64,000 nucleotides of DNA, from positions 14,704,537-14,768,536 of the forward strand of contig NC_060233.1 in NCBI RefSeq assembly GCF_021155775.2. The letters are read 5' to 3'. The notes beneath the pieces were generated by a model. The model worked only from the letters and a program-made list of their open reading frames with translations. It ran no database searches and was not told the origin of the DNA. Positions 12,891 to 24,024 of the stretch are shown here, in pieces (the first letter of the stretch is position 1; every line of letters starts with the position of its first letter). A program made the position numbers and the translations under genes. This DNA is from Neodiprion pinetum. Its lineage: Eukaryota > Arthropoda > Insecta > Hymenoptera > Diprionidae.

Positions 12891-12974
12891 GTTAACTAAA
12901 AATACGTTTTCTTAATTCACCGATCACCAAGATTCTATAATAGATTACATACGAGGTCGAGAATTCTTATTCAT

Positions 12975-12988
12975 CAGAATGTTCATCT
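12975..12988. repeat. Target-site duplication, right copy
   Basis: CAGAATGTTCATCT repeats 8153-8166. From the next base the sequence resumes the flank seen at 17305 in the second duplication unit. Confidence 0.9.
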
Positions 12989-13751
12989 TCCGTGAATTAA
13001 AATAAAAAATCGAGCTCCCAACTGTTTCCCTTTCAAATATCAAGAATTAAGTCGATAGTGTTGAATTATTTCACAGAGGTATAAATGATTACTTGGAAAC
13101 AATTGAAGGTAAATTTTTTTTCCTGGACAATATTCAAGGTGAAATTTAAATTATATGTGCTTGTGAATCCAATCAGGAGGCCATATATATAATACATGTA
13201 TGGAGGAGGCACCCACTTATTGTTAGCTAACTTCGGGATGGTCAGTCAATCGCGAATCATCATACGGTATTGTTCTATAGAACCATAGTGCATTCAAGAA
13301 GAGGCTAAGGTACGACAGAAAAAATAGCCCTGTTTTTCTATAACTTATATACCCCACAAATTATACTTCAATTCCACTTTGTGATAACTCGCTGCAAACG
13401 CACTTCGTTATTCATTTCACATATTTCCATTGACATCGACTAAGCATCTACTTCAAATTTTTCTGTTATTTCTGTATTTTTTGTATTTCACTTTCTCTGT
13501 TTCTGTTTCACTTTTTTTTCTATGTAATGTTTATTCGTATGCTTATTTTTATGCGATTATTTATTCTCTTATTTACCCGATTAACCCTTTAACCAGTCTT
13601 TTAAATGAGACTGTTGGGCTTATAAAAAATAACGTAAAATAATAAAATGAAATAATTATTCCTGTTTTGCCTGCATCGCTGAAATGATCGCCATGTAACA
13701 ATTTTGTTCGAAAAACATCCGTACTTTGACATCCGTAGAATCATCTTCTCA
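12989..13751. other. 3' flank of duplicated VgR unit 1, no gene seen
   Basis: This is the continuation of unit 1 beyond the retroelement, matching 17305-18068. It is AT-rich with T-rich runs around 13440-13560 and has no convincing coding frame. It may hold the original VgR 3' untranslated or downstream sequence, now separated from the gene by 4.8 kb. Confidence 0.6.
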
Positions 13752-14779
13752 GAAGATTCGACTTCCGTAGTTTCGAAGAATCTTGGAATCGTTAGCGGAC
13801 TCACTGTTGACCACTCAAGGGCTCGTTTGTACTGGGCTGATCAACACTTTCAACTGATAGAAAGCTCAGATCTGAATGGAAATGACCGACGCATTATGTT
13901 TTCCGCTAACGTTAGTAATCATTCAAATACAATTTTCTCCCGATCAATGTTTCAAATTTCGAAGAATTTGCATCATGTGCCCGTTCTTCTGTAAGGTTCA
14001 CCATCCTGTCGGCTTAAACTTATTCGAGGATTCGCTTTTCTGGCTGACCCCAGGCACCGGACAAATGACTAGCTGTTCTGTGTTCGCCGGAAACGAAACT
14101 TGCAAGAGAATTCAGATCAGCTCATCTCATACCGAGGAACAATTCACGATGCTGCAACAATCGCGTCAACCATCAGGTATACTGCAAAGTTGCGATGAAA
14201 GTTTCGAATGTTTGCTATAAATCATTTTTTAATTCACAGTGAAGAACAATTGCCAGGGGCACAAATGCAGTTATCTGTGCGTCAGGAACAATGAAGATAT
14301 CGGATGTTTGTGTCAAGATGGAAATGTCGTGTTACCGGGCGAAAAGTGCGACGATACAGTCAAAATGCCCCCGCCTGAATTCGGATCTAACAAGTCAAAA
14401 GGCGATGGTGGTTACATTGCTGGAGTGATGACAACGATCTTTATATGCCTGGCTTTACTAGGAGTCTACTATTACTACCAGAGGAAGAAGTATGAAGCCA
14501 GTAAATGCGACTTAAGGTGAGTTGAATTTATTCCTACAACGCATTTCGTTCCTTACAATTAGATCAGAACCGGCATCTAATATTTGTATAATTTTACAGC
14601 ATACACTTTCAAAATCCTGCTTTCGGATGCGGGCTACCAGCCTCGATTCCGTCAACTACAATGACTGTGGCGCCAGGGGAACACGAATACGTTAACCCTG
14701 TCGTCGACATTCGTTCTAGAGTGAGTAGCAATTACGCCTGTTCAATCGAGGACATAATCAGACACTTCTAAGCATTAAT

Positions 14780-16549
14780 AAAGGGGGCACTCCCTATAAA
14801 ACGCCAAATCTTAGTCGATTCGAATGATTTTTTTTTTCTTAGGGTAAGAAATGTACGTGTTTTCTGATGAGTTATAAATGTAAGAAATTTATATATCTTT
14901 TCAGAGTCATAGATATCTTATATTACATAATTCTGGTTTTAAAAACGACTTTCGTTGCTTAAAAATGGGAAAAATCACGGAGATACAATTTTGAAAATAA
15001 AGAGAGCGTTCAATTTCGAGTACAAAAGTATAAGTACACCAGTTTCCTAAAATTGACACTCAACAGGATATTTCGAAAATAAGAAAAAGATACAACGACG
15101 AATAACATTCGTCTACAACTTTGTGTTTTGACTGATAACTCTTGGTTTGATTTCAACTTTCTATGTTACACGGGAGAAACAATGCCTCCAAGGTTTGTGT
15201 GATGTAAACAATTTTTTCAGCCATTAGATGCTTAATGCAACCTTCGAAAATCGAACCAAAAGTTATCAGTCAAAACACAAAGTTGTAGACGAATGTTATT
15301 TAATGATCGTTATTGAGAGTATTCACATCATGTCGTAGAAATTTCCTCGATAGTAACATTTAGAATTCCTATTATAGTGATTATTATTTTTGAAAAATGG
15401 ATCGGTATACGGTTGCCGAGAAGATCGGTATGATTTACATTTATGGCGAAACGCTAGTGCAGCTTGTAATTTATACGGAGAACGATACATCGGAAGAAGT
15501 CAACCATTCCGCAGAACTTTTAATCGAGTCATACGGTTCTTTTCAGAAGCCGGAAGTTTCGCAAAGAAAAAAAGGAATCGAATGTATTGAAGACAATGGC
15601 CATCATTTCGAACATTTGCTTTGATACAATTGTAAATTTATTCCGCGTAAAGTGGAAAACGGACATCTTTTTCTTATTTTTGAAATATCCCATTGTGTAT
15701 AAATTTTAGGAAACTGGTGTACTTATACTTTTATACTCGAAATTGAATACTCTTTTCATTTTCAAAATAAAAAATACACCATCCCATTGGAAAAACCGAA
15801 GCTGACCTTCGTATCTCCCTGGCGCATCCACTTAATAAAAATTCGAACCCGCCATGTTCCATCCCCTTCAAAACCCTGCAGCTCTCTTCTGAAACTTTTT
15901 TTGAGATTTTGCTTCGTTTTCGAGAAAATCGCTCTGATCACCTTAAATGCCCCACCCTGTATACATGTGGTCACTTGATGAACGAACAATATTTAAAAAA
16001 TTATGATAATTGACTGATTAGTCTTAGAATAAAAAAGGTGATTTTTTCAGAAAAAAATGTTAAACTTTGACCCAGTAAAAAACATGTTTATTTCGATAAT
16101 TTTTAGTCGGTTTTAGGTTCATCAATTCGACACAAGCATCATAAAAACCTGTGCCAAATACGAGCTTGATTAGTCAAATAGTTTTTGAGTAATGGTGTAC
16201 ACCGATTTTCAACACATTGTGAAAAAAATTTCGAGATAATGACGTTTAAAATTTGGGCAAGGGAAAAACGTTTGATTCTGTAACTTACGGACCAGTCACT
16301 TATTCCGGCACCGTATAATACTCCTTCAGCTGACTCATAATACTTATTTTGCATTTCTAACAGCTATTACTGAATAGACGACTCCCCTGTCCACAATATA
16401 TTGCCTATTGATGCTCGCAGGGTTCCAACCGGAGCAAAGGTGCGTCACGGTCAAAGGCTCTCGAGATTTCATTTTTAAGAACTGACCAAAATCGCTGACT
16501 GTATCGTATTCTACAGGTTTCAAACTATACAAGGGGAGTGCCCCCCTTA
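14780..16549. mobile_element. Terminal-inverted-repeat transposon, copy 2
   Basis: Copy of the element at 5641-7410, carried along by the tandem duplication. It has the same AAGGGGGCACTCCC ends, nested palindromic arms and frameshifted DUF4817 fragment, with a few substitutions. Confidence 0.7.
15397..15590 (+). pseudogene. DUF4817-type fragment, frameshifted (copy 2)
   Basis: Equivalent of 6259-6452 with one change (EKIG instead of EKID). The frameshift within the domain is shared, so it arose before the duplication. Confidence 0.6.
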
Positions 16550-18068
16550 AACCTGGTTAGCTAACTCATTTCAGGCCTAAAATTAGTATGCGAAAAGTTA
16601 AGTGCGAACAACTATCATACCCATACGAAATTCCCAGATCCCTCTAATTTGAAAAATTAATTCTGTACAGACGTGCTTCCGCCTGGCAGTCACAGGTCAA
16701 AGCCAATACGCAATCGAAATACTGACATGGTCATTACGGGCCAATAATACCCAGACGAAACGATCAGTGGCTGAATTTCAAACCTGATATTTGATTTGAA
16801 CGTTCTATTTAAAAATAATGCCATCCAGATTCTGATTGAATCTCGGTATTAATTAAATGCGATATTTACGGAACACGTAGTCAATCAGACGTTAAAAATT
16901 ATGTTTCAGTATCTAAATGGAGAAGTGAATGGAAAAAATACGTTGTCATTGAATAAAAAAGAAGATGGTTCCAGCGAAAGTGAAGACGGAAATTATCTGC
17001 CGGATGTACGTTTAATACGATAATTTTTTATTCGAAAATAATAATACAAGAGTATTAATTTTTGCAGTTGAATTGCAAGTTATATGTGCGTCTATGTCGT
17101 ATATATTACAGTATTTTATTATGTATCTGCTGTGATGGGCAGCGTGTTGTTTATTATATTATATTACGATACTTGTTAAATATTGTGCTCAAATTATATT
17201 TTGATAAAATTTTTATAATTCCTATTATACGATGAATAATAATCTTCTTGAGAGAAAAAAAATTTATGAAGCTGTCAGCCTTTCCTCCTACAGAATGTTC
17301 ATCTTCCATGAATTAAAATAAAAAATCGAGCTCCCAACTGTTTCCCTTTCAAATATTAAGAATTAAGTCGATAGTGTTGAATCATTTCACAGAGGTATAA
17401 ATGATTACTTGGAAACAATTGAAGGTAAATTTTTTTTCCTGGACAATATTCAAGGTGAAATTTAAATTATATGTGCTTGTGAATCCAATCAGGAGGCCAT
17501 ATATGTAATACATGTATGGAGGAGGCACCCACTTATTGTTAGCTAACTTCGGGATGGTCAGTCAATCGCGAATCATCATACGGTATTGTTCTATAGAATC
17601 ATAGTGCATTCAAGAAGAGGCTAAGGTACGACAGAAAAAATAGCCCTGTTTTCCTATAACTTAAATACCCCACAAATTATACTTCAATTCCACTTTGTGA
17701 TAACTCGCTGCAAGCGCACTTCGTTATTCATTTCACATATTTCCATTGACATCGACTAAGCATCTAATTCAAATTTTTCTGTTATTTCTGTATTTTTTGT
17801 ATTTCATTATTTCTGTTTCTGTTTCACTTTTTTTCTCTATGTAATGTTTATTCATATGCTTATTTTTATGCCATTATTTATTCTCTTATTTATCCGATTA
17901 ACCCTTCAACCAGTCTTTTAAATGAGACTGATGGGCTTATACAAAATAACGTAAAATAATAAAATGAAATAATTATTCCTGTTTTGCCTGCATCGCTGAA
18001 ATGATCGCCATGTAACAATTTTGTTCAAAAAACATCCGTACTTTGACATCTGTAGAATCATCTTCTCA

Positions 18069-18549
18069 CCGTAGGTTTCATTGAAATTCGGGATTAAATT
18101 CTACGCTGAAAATTCTTTGTCAAGCATGTATTACTGCGACGATCTTTGTTGAAAAAATATGTTATTTGGATGGAGTTCGGGTCAGATCAATTAGTCAATT
18201 ATTATAGAAACACACTTTTGTCACACCCTTTGTCGCAGTTAGTATTGGGTCTGTCTTACAAGATAGATGCGGTTATTACGAATTATGTGCACGTATGACG
18301 CCAAGGTAGAACAAATGTCCCGGGGTCAATGTGATGTCGTTAAAACAGGGATCCACGTACTTTGGGCCAAGGTGATTGTGGCGATTATGTCCAAATTTGT
18401 ATGTGCGATATTTCTTCGACAGGATCAAGAACCAATGAAATAAATTGTCCGTCAAAATATCGTCCCTGACCTGTTACACGTACCAACCGAATGAATTAAA
18501 CGTACGCGTGTAACTCTGAAAAAGCTGAAAATCGCCGTAAAATTTCAGA
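18069..18549. other. Spacer upstream of the P450 gene
   Basis: About 480 bp of unique sequence between the duplication end and the CYP4 start codon. It presumably holds the P450 promoter and leader, but I see no clear TATA box or other definable element. Confidence 0.5.
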
Positions 18550-21202
18550 ATGACAACAGCCGTTAGCATCAGCGGTTTTATCGTAACATCCGCAATACTC
18601 TGCGGAATAATTAGTATTGTAATTTACCACCTGAGAAGACTGCGTCTGTACAAACAGGTCTCAAAATTCAGCGGACCTCCGTTACTGCCGTTTTTCGGTA
18701 ATGCCCTTGGATTCGTCGGAAATACCGAAGGTGATATAAACGTGTTTGAATACATTCGTCTCTTTCGAACGATATGAATTTTCACATTTTTGGTTTTAAT
18801 CAAACTACTTTAGACATCCTGATGAAGATTATGGAGCTTTTGAACTCGTATCCTTCCCCGTTTCGCGTCTGGCTTGGCCACCGATTGTTCTTCGGCGTTA
18901 GTAATCCCGAGCAAATGAAGGTATAACAAATAATTGACCTCGATGAATGACATCGTCGTACAATGATAACGGATTTCTCATTTCTTCCAGAGGATTTTTC
19001 TCAGCCAAAAAACTATCGAAAAAGAAGACCTGTACAAGTTTATCCGGCCATGGTTAGGGACAGGATTGTTTACGGCCCCCGGTAAGTTGACGTTATTATA
19101 CTTCAATGCTTGACGCAACGTGTCTTACGTACAAGTTATCAAATTACTCCACAGACTCAATAGAGTTTCATGCGCACGTCTTGAATACATAAGTATGAGT
19201 ATGTTTTGCGAGGAGGGATGTGGGGCGGGGGGGGGGGGGGGGGGGCGAATTCTCCGAGTAACATTGACCGTTTTTGTCTCGTTAATTCCCTTGCTTTGAA
19301 TCCAGAACGATCATAATTTGCAAATTTTTGGATTCAGCATCGAAATGGCGGGTCCACCGGAAGCTCATAATGCCAACCTTCAACTCCCGAATCTTGGAAT
19401 CATTCGTGGAAGTCTTTGCGATCCAGTCGAAAATATTAAATCAGCAAATGGAGGTTGAACTGGACGGGGCAGAATTCGACGTATTTCATTACGTGTCACT
19501 CTGTACGTTGGACATTATTTGCGGTAAGTTGTAATTGTCCAACTTCAGGTTCATTCTTCATTCGCCAGTTGGTTCATATTTAAAGAATTGCACGTTTAAC
19601 TACAGAAACTGCCATGGGGGTGTCTGTGAGAGCACAAACCGAGTCCAGTTGTCGCTACGTTGAAGCTACAAAAAGGTCTGAAGAATTGTCAGTTCTGTAT
19701 TATTTCCTCCTCCAAACTTTCTCTGAAACTTTCCCAAATATACTGCGTGTGCTGCTTAATTGTTTCAGTATCTCGAGCGGCATATTCAGAAGAATGTTCC
19801 AAATCTGGCTGCACCCAGATTTCATCTTTGAGCGGACACAACTTGGCAAAACTCAGAAAGAGTGCGTCAATTATTTGCACAGTCTTACCGAAGAGGTATA
19901 TAACGCGTTTATAAACACTTTAGTTTTTATATTCTGCAGTATACTTATACGTTGTTTGTCTTGTTTATCAGGTGATACAGAAAAAGAAGAAAGCATATTT
20001 CCAAGCCAATGGCAAGCCGGAAAAAGAGTCTCGTAAGTTAGAACACTTAGAAACTGCAGACAGCTGCATTATCGACGTCAAAAAATGTGACTGTCGTGCA
20101 ATTTCTTAATCCATTTTGCACTTTTTACCGACAGGCAACGGGGAATTTCGTAGAAAAGCTTTCTTAGATCTTCTCATGGAGTTGACTCATAATGGAGAAA
20201 AATTTACGGATGACGAACTACGTGAAGAAGTTGATACGATGATGCTTGCTGTATGTATTTCACGATGTTTGGCACCATGAGCGTGTATTTGATTGTATTA
20301 TTCGTCCTATGATTTTGGAAATTTTTCACCAACGTAATGTGCAAATTTTGGTTTCCCAGGGAAATGATACGACAGCGATAGTAAATTCGTTCGTAATGTT
20401 GATGCTGGCTTCTTATCCAAACGTACAGGTGTGTAGGTATTGAGATTTATTACAGTTGCCGAAATTTTGCCATGACAATGCAACGATCATCGATGTCTTT
20501 TACAGAACAAAGTTTACGAAGAACTCTATGAGATTTTCGGAAATGATGATAACGACGAACGAACCGTGACACACGAAGACTTACCACGTATGGAATACAT
20601 GGAACGTGTTATCAAAGAAACTATGCGGCTATTCCCCATCGGGCCAATTCTTGTTCGCGCAGTTACGGAAGATTTGGACATAGGTTTGACTCTCGGTTTT
20701 AAACTCTGAATTTTCTTAACTTTAATAATGTTCGCACTGCAATTGCATTGTTGGTTTCAGGTGAGCACACGTTACCAGCAGGGAGTTCAGTTGTTCTTGG
20801 AATCTTGAAAGCTCACAGAAACGAAGAGTTTTGGCCTGAGCCACTGAAATTTGATCCTGACAGGTTCCTACCCGAAGAAGTTGCGAAACGACATCCTTAC
20901 TGTTACGTGCCATTCAGTGCCGGGCCGCGAAATTGTCTAGGTATATTCTAGGATTACGGATTCAAATGAGCTATCAGCAATGGTCGGGAATAATAGATGA
21001 TCCAATCGTTATTTCAGGTATAAAGTATGCCATGATGGCGATGAAGACACTCCTTTCGACCGTTCTACGAAGATACATCATCAAAAAAGATGATGTACAA
21101 TCGATACAGGATATCAAACTGAAGGCAGACCTCATGTTGAAGCCGGTCAAACCGATCACGATAAGAATTGAGAAACGAACGACAAAAATTAATTACATTT
21201 GA
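18550..21202 (+). CDS. Cytochrome P450, CYP4 family
   Basis: Membrane-bound microsomal haem monooxygenase; insect CYP4 enzymes oxidise fatty acids, hormones and xenobiotics. Exons: 18550-18757, 18814-18920, 18991-19081, 19338-19523, 19606-19675, 19769-19895, 19972-20032, 20135-20250, 20360-20428, 20506-20683, 20761-20940 and 21018-21202. These keep frame for 525 residues, a normal CYP4 length. Visible landmarks are an N-terminal anchor helix, a proline-rich hinge (FSGPPLLPFFGNALG), the insect CYP4 segment ETAMGVSVRAQ, the I-helix EVDTMMLAGNDTT, the K-helix KETMRL (ExxR) and the haem loop PFSAGPRNCLG with the thiolate ligand Cys463. The usual CYP4 I-helix glutamate before G-x-D-T-T, which can bind haem covalently, is Ala322 here. 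The first donor (gtctct) is weak and should be checked. Intron 3 contains a run of 19 G (19227-19245). Confidence 0.9.
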
Positions 21203-21339
21203 GACCGAACAAAGGATAATTTTGGGTTCGGTTCAGTTGTTAGCTATACTTTAATTTACATACGACATAAAAATAAGTTTAAGCACTTATGGATAATGTA
21301 TTAGTTTATAGTAAAATTGATTTATCGAGTTAGCTTTGA

Positions 21340-23062
21340 TTCTGCAGAATCTAGTCCTACAAGAAATATCCTACAGGTACTTTTCTGCCAAAAACATCAT
21401 TCTATAGAACCCACATCTACGGGATGGAATGGATAGCAGGACCGGTTCTACGGAACCCTATTCTACAAAAACGAATTTTATTGGAAGATGACAGTTTCTA
21501 CAGAAATCGCTTCTACGTAGTTCGTTTCTAGAAAAATAAGCCAACCAATAGAGTAGAAAGTGATTCTGTAACAAAAATACTAAGAGAATTCCGACTGTGC
21601 CGTAACGCGGAAGACAGTCCGTAGTTTTATTATGTAATGTTTCATACTCGCAGCTATGGCCTTTTTTTTATTAACAATTATACACAAAAAAGTGAACTTT
21701 TGAGTTTTTTGCTTATAAAAGTGAAACTAATGAAGCAATGTTAATACTGTCAAGGGACGAGTTGTAAAGAATCAAAATGCGAACAAAATGGGTTTTCGAA
21801 CCACGCGATTGGATAATTAGTACCGGAGAAAAGACTAAAAAGCATAGAAAATTTTTTTTTTTTTCAATGTATAACTCTGTCATTTTTAAGTTGTAGCGCA
21901 GGCCCTTCGGATAATAGTAGTGATTAATATGTTCTTTATTTGCGCATAAGACAGGTGTTGTCAGATGACCAGTTTTTGCACAATTGCGATTTGAATTTTT
22001 TAATGCACTGTTTTGCAGTGTGTCTGGATGCATCACGAATGGTTCAATTAAAATTTTTCATGGCGAAATTTGGCGAAAACGTATACTTTTATTTTGTGCC
22101 AAAATGTTGGAGAATAAGCAAAAAATGATCCCAAACATGGCTAAATACGGCCATCCGCGAGAAAGCAATCAAGTAGTGGATGAAGGGTATTTATAATAGT
22201 GTTACAAAGGGTGAAATCATCCGTTTTGCCCACTTTTTAATGACCTAGTAGTCATCATAGATAAAAGACGTTTATAAACCTCTTATGTCTTTCAAAAGAA
22301 TAAGGTTGCTGCGTCAACCAACATTATTGTAAAAACAGTCTTGTTTCAGACTTAAAACGAGAAACACATATTTCGCAATTAAAGCTTTTTCACAACATTT
22401 TATTCACGCTTTTGATTTTGGCTTGATAATCAAACTCGCGGATCCGTATTTATTTCCGTAACGTCAAAGAACGTTACAATAGTAATAGAAGCGCGTCCTT
22501 TACAATTCGTCTGTTGGCAGTATCAAGATTGCTTCATCGGTTTTGCTTTTACAAGCAAAATACTAAAAAAACACGTTTTTTGGCGTATGATTGTTAATAA
22601 AAAAAAAAGACCACAGTTGTGAGTTGGTAACATGACAAAATACAACTGCGGACTGCCTTCCGTGTGACGGCACCATCGGAATTCTCCTACTATTTTTGTC
22701 TAAAAAGTGAAGCCCAACTTACTCTAGCTTCCGGGGTGATACACTTCATACACTCACCTTCAGCGTTCTTATCATGGGATGGAGTGTTTTGGTTTCGTAT
22801 GTGCCTAACCCTTTAAAATGTCACAAATTACTTAAATGCAGTTTCCGGCGAAATAATTCTGAAATTACTTCAATAATTTTTCTGTAGAAACAATCCTCTG
22901 CTGCCAGAATTTGTTTTTGTAGGACTGACGTGAATTCTGTGCAACCAGTCCAGAAGTCCATTTTATTCCGTAGAACTGGATTCTGTGGAAAAAAACTTGT
23001 GTAATATTTTCTGTAGAAAAATTTACTCGCTAGAAGTTGCTTTTGTAGGATCGGTCCATTCC
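21340..23062. mobile_element. Foldback element with long degenerate inverted arms
   Basis: The arms at about 21340-21690 and 22590-23062 are diverged inverted repeats. The best-matching inner parts are 21565-21680 and 22590-22705, sharing GAGAATTCCGA, GTGCCGT and CAGTCCG blocks next to a poly-T/poly-A tract. The outer parts consist of many degenerate TTCTACAGAA-like units. The 900 bp between the arms has no credible coding frame. This looks like a non-autonomous foldback-type DNA transposon, old enough that its ends are blurred. Confidence 0.6.
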
Positions 23063-23118
23063 CATTTTAATTATGTTTTGTTATTCAACTAATTCCTACA
23101 AAATGTATATTATACATA

Positions 23119-24024
23119 CTGTAACGTGGCATTTTATAACCGCTCGTCAGAAGGGCACAAAACTAAAGGAAACTTCTGGAAAACGCGTCCCTGGCGGGGT
23201 ACTCCAAGCGAACTCGATACAAAATAGGCAATAACTACTAATTACTAATTCTTTATTTGTAAATTCTGTAATTTCTCGCTTCAACCCAAGTAAACAAGGT
23301 ACCGGGACGACAACGATCCCGACCACCGAGGGACCAGCTACTACCAATGATTTCATCTACCGACTGCCTGATGCCGCTATCCCTGGTGTGTTTCAGAAAC
23401 GTTATCGATAACGTTCCCGCAAATTGTCTCTCGTAATTTCCTGCAATTAATATTCTGTCGTCTAAGCTATCAATTTTCGTAAATTGTTAATTAACGTCAA
23501 TACTTCCTATTAGTTAAAATCTGTCATAAAGTCTTCTTACTCTTTTGTTACTACTGTCCAAACTATCGTCACTCGATCTTACTCTTTTGTTACTACTGTC
23601 CAAACTATCGATAACTAATAAAGTTCTCTCTCTCGTCTTAAATTGATAGAGTTCTCGAGCTACGCTCAATTCTGTCTATTAAATATCGTCTTTCGTTCAA
23701 AGTTACTGTTCGACTCTATTTTATTGAAAATTTTGTAAACTATTATTGTCTGAGTTATTAACTATCTCTATACTTTTTGTAATCTAACTTGACTGACTCG
23801 AAGTTGTGAACCTAATCGACAACGTACGACTGATTGACCTGTTAATTTTTCGTTACTTGAGTTCATTCTTTATTTATTGATTTCTTTAATTATATTATCG
23901 TTAGCTGCCTTAAATACCGCCACTCTTGACTCTACCATACAACGGGTTCACTAATTATTAATATCGTATCGTACCTATATTTATTTAAGAATTAATTGAC
24001 GCTGAAGCGACTGGCGTCCAACAG
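23119..24024. mobile_element. Possible solo LTR or LTR remnant
   Basis: The segment starts TGTAACGTGGC and ends near GCGACTGGCGTCCAACAG, where TGGCGTCCAACA resembles a retroelement tRNA primer-binding site. Between them is pyrimidine-rich, non-coding DNA. No gag or pol sequence follows and no second LTR was found, so the call is weak. Confidence 0.25.
23535..23610. repeat. Two-copy tandem repeat, 34 bp matches with 42 bp period
   Basis: TCTTACTCTTTTGTTACTAC and the following 14 bases occur identically at 23535-23568 and 23577-23610, separated by 8 bp. Confidence 0.85.

Larger units (their letters stand above)
8167..12974. mobile_element. Penelope-like retroelement, head-to-head inverted pair
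   Basis: The insertion is about 4.8 kb and flanked by 14 bp direct repeats. It has two copies of one Penelope-like element in opposite orientation. The longer runs on the minus strand from about 11030 down to 8167. The shorter runs on the plus strand from about 11038 to 12945 and repeats the 3' three quarters of the first at near identity. Both encode reverse transcriptase followed by a GIY-YIG endonuclease, the defining pair of canonical Penelope-like elements. The plus copy has an internal deletion joining sequence equivalent to 10262 and 9893. About 30 bp at the right end (12946-12974) has no counterpart on the left. The single flanking duplication implies that the pair entered in one event. 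Confidence 0.92.
4614..13751. repeat. Tandem duplication unit 1, VgR 3' end, with retroelement insertion
   Basis: This segment and 13753-18068 are two copies of one 4.3 kb block. Without the retroelement and one target-site copy, unit 1 is 4614-8166 plus 12989-13751, which I count as 4316 bp, the same as unit 2. The copies differ only by scattered substitutions and a few single-base indels, so the duplication looks recent. The unit begins inside a VgR propeller exon at the shared string AAGATTCGACTTCC. It ends in 3' flanking DNA at TCATCTTCTCA. Confidence 0.93.
13753..17023 (+). pseudogene. Duplicated VgR 3' exons without the rest of the gene
   Basis: This second set of VgR terminal exons is at 13753-13910 (5'-truncated), 13996-14176, 14240-14516, 14600-14719 and 16910-17023. 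It encodes the end of the last propeller, the EGF module, the membrane helix, the FQNPAF tail and the final acidic exon. All frames and visible splice sites are intact; one difference replaces Cys with Gly in the last exon (EDG versus EDC). There is no start exon or ligand-binding region, so alone it is a gene fragment. It could still serve as an alternative 3' end if a long VgR transcript spliced past the first set, but its truncated first exon has lost its acceptor. Confidence 0.8.
13753..18068. repeat. Tandem duplication unit 2, VgR 3' end, uninterrupted
   Basis: Second copy of the block at 4614-13751. Its left junction is inside a VgR exon, preceded by the end of unit 1. Its right junction at about 18068 leads into unique DNA upstream of the P450 gene. 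It contains the intronic transposon but lacks the Penelope pair, so it preserves the pre-insertion state. Confidence 0.93.
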
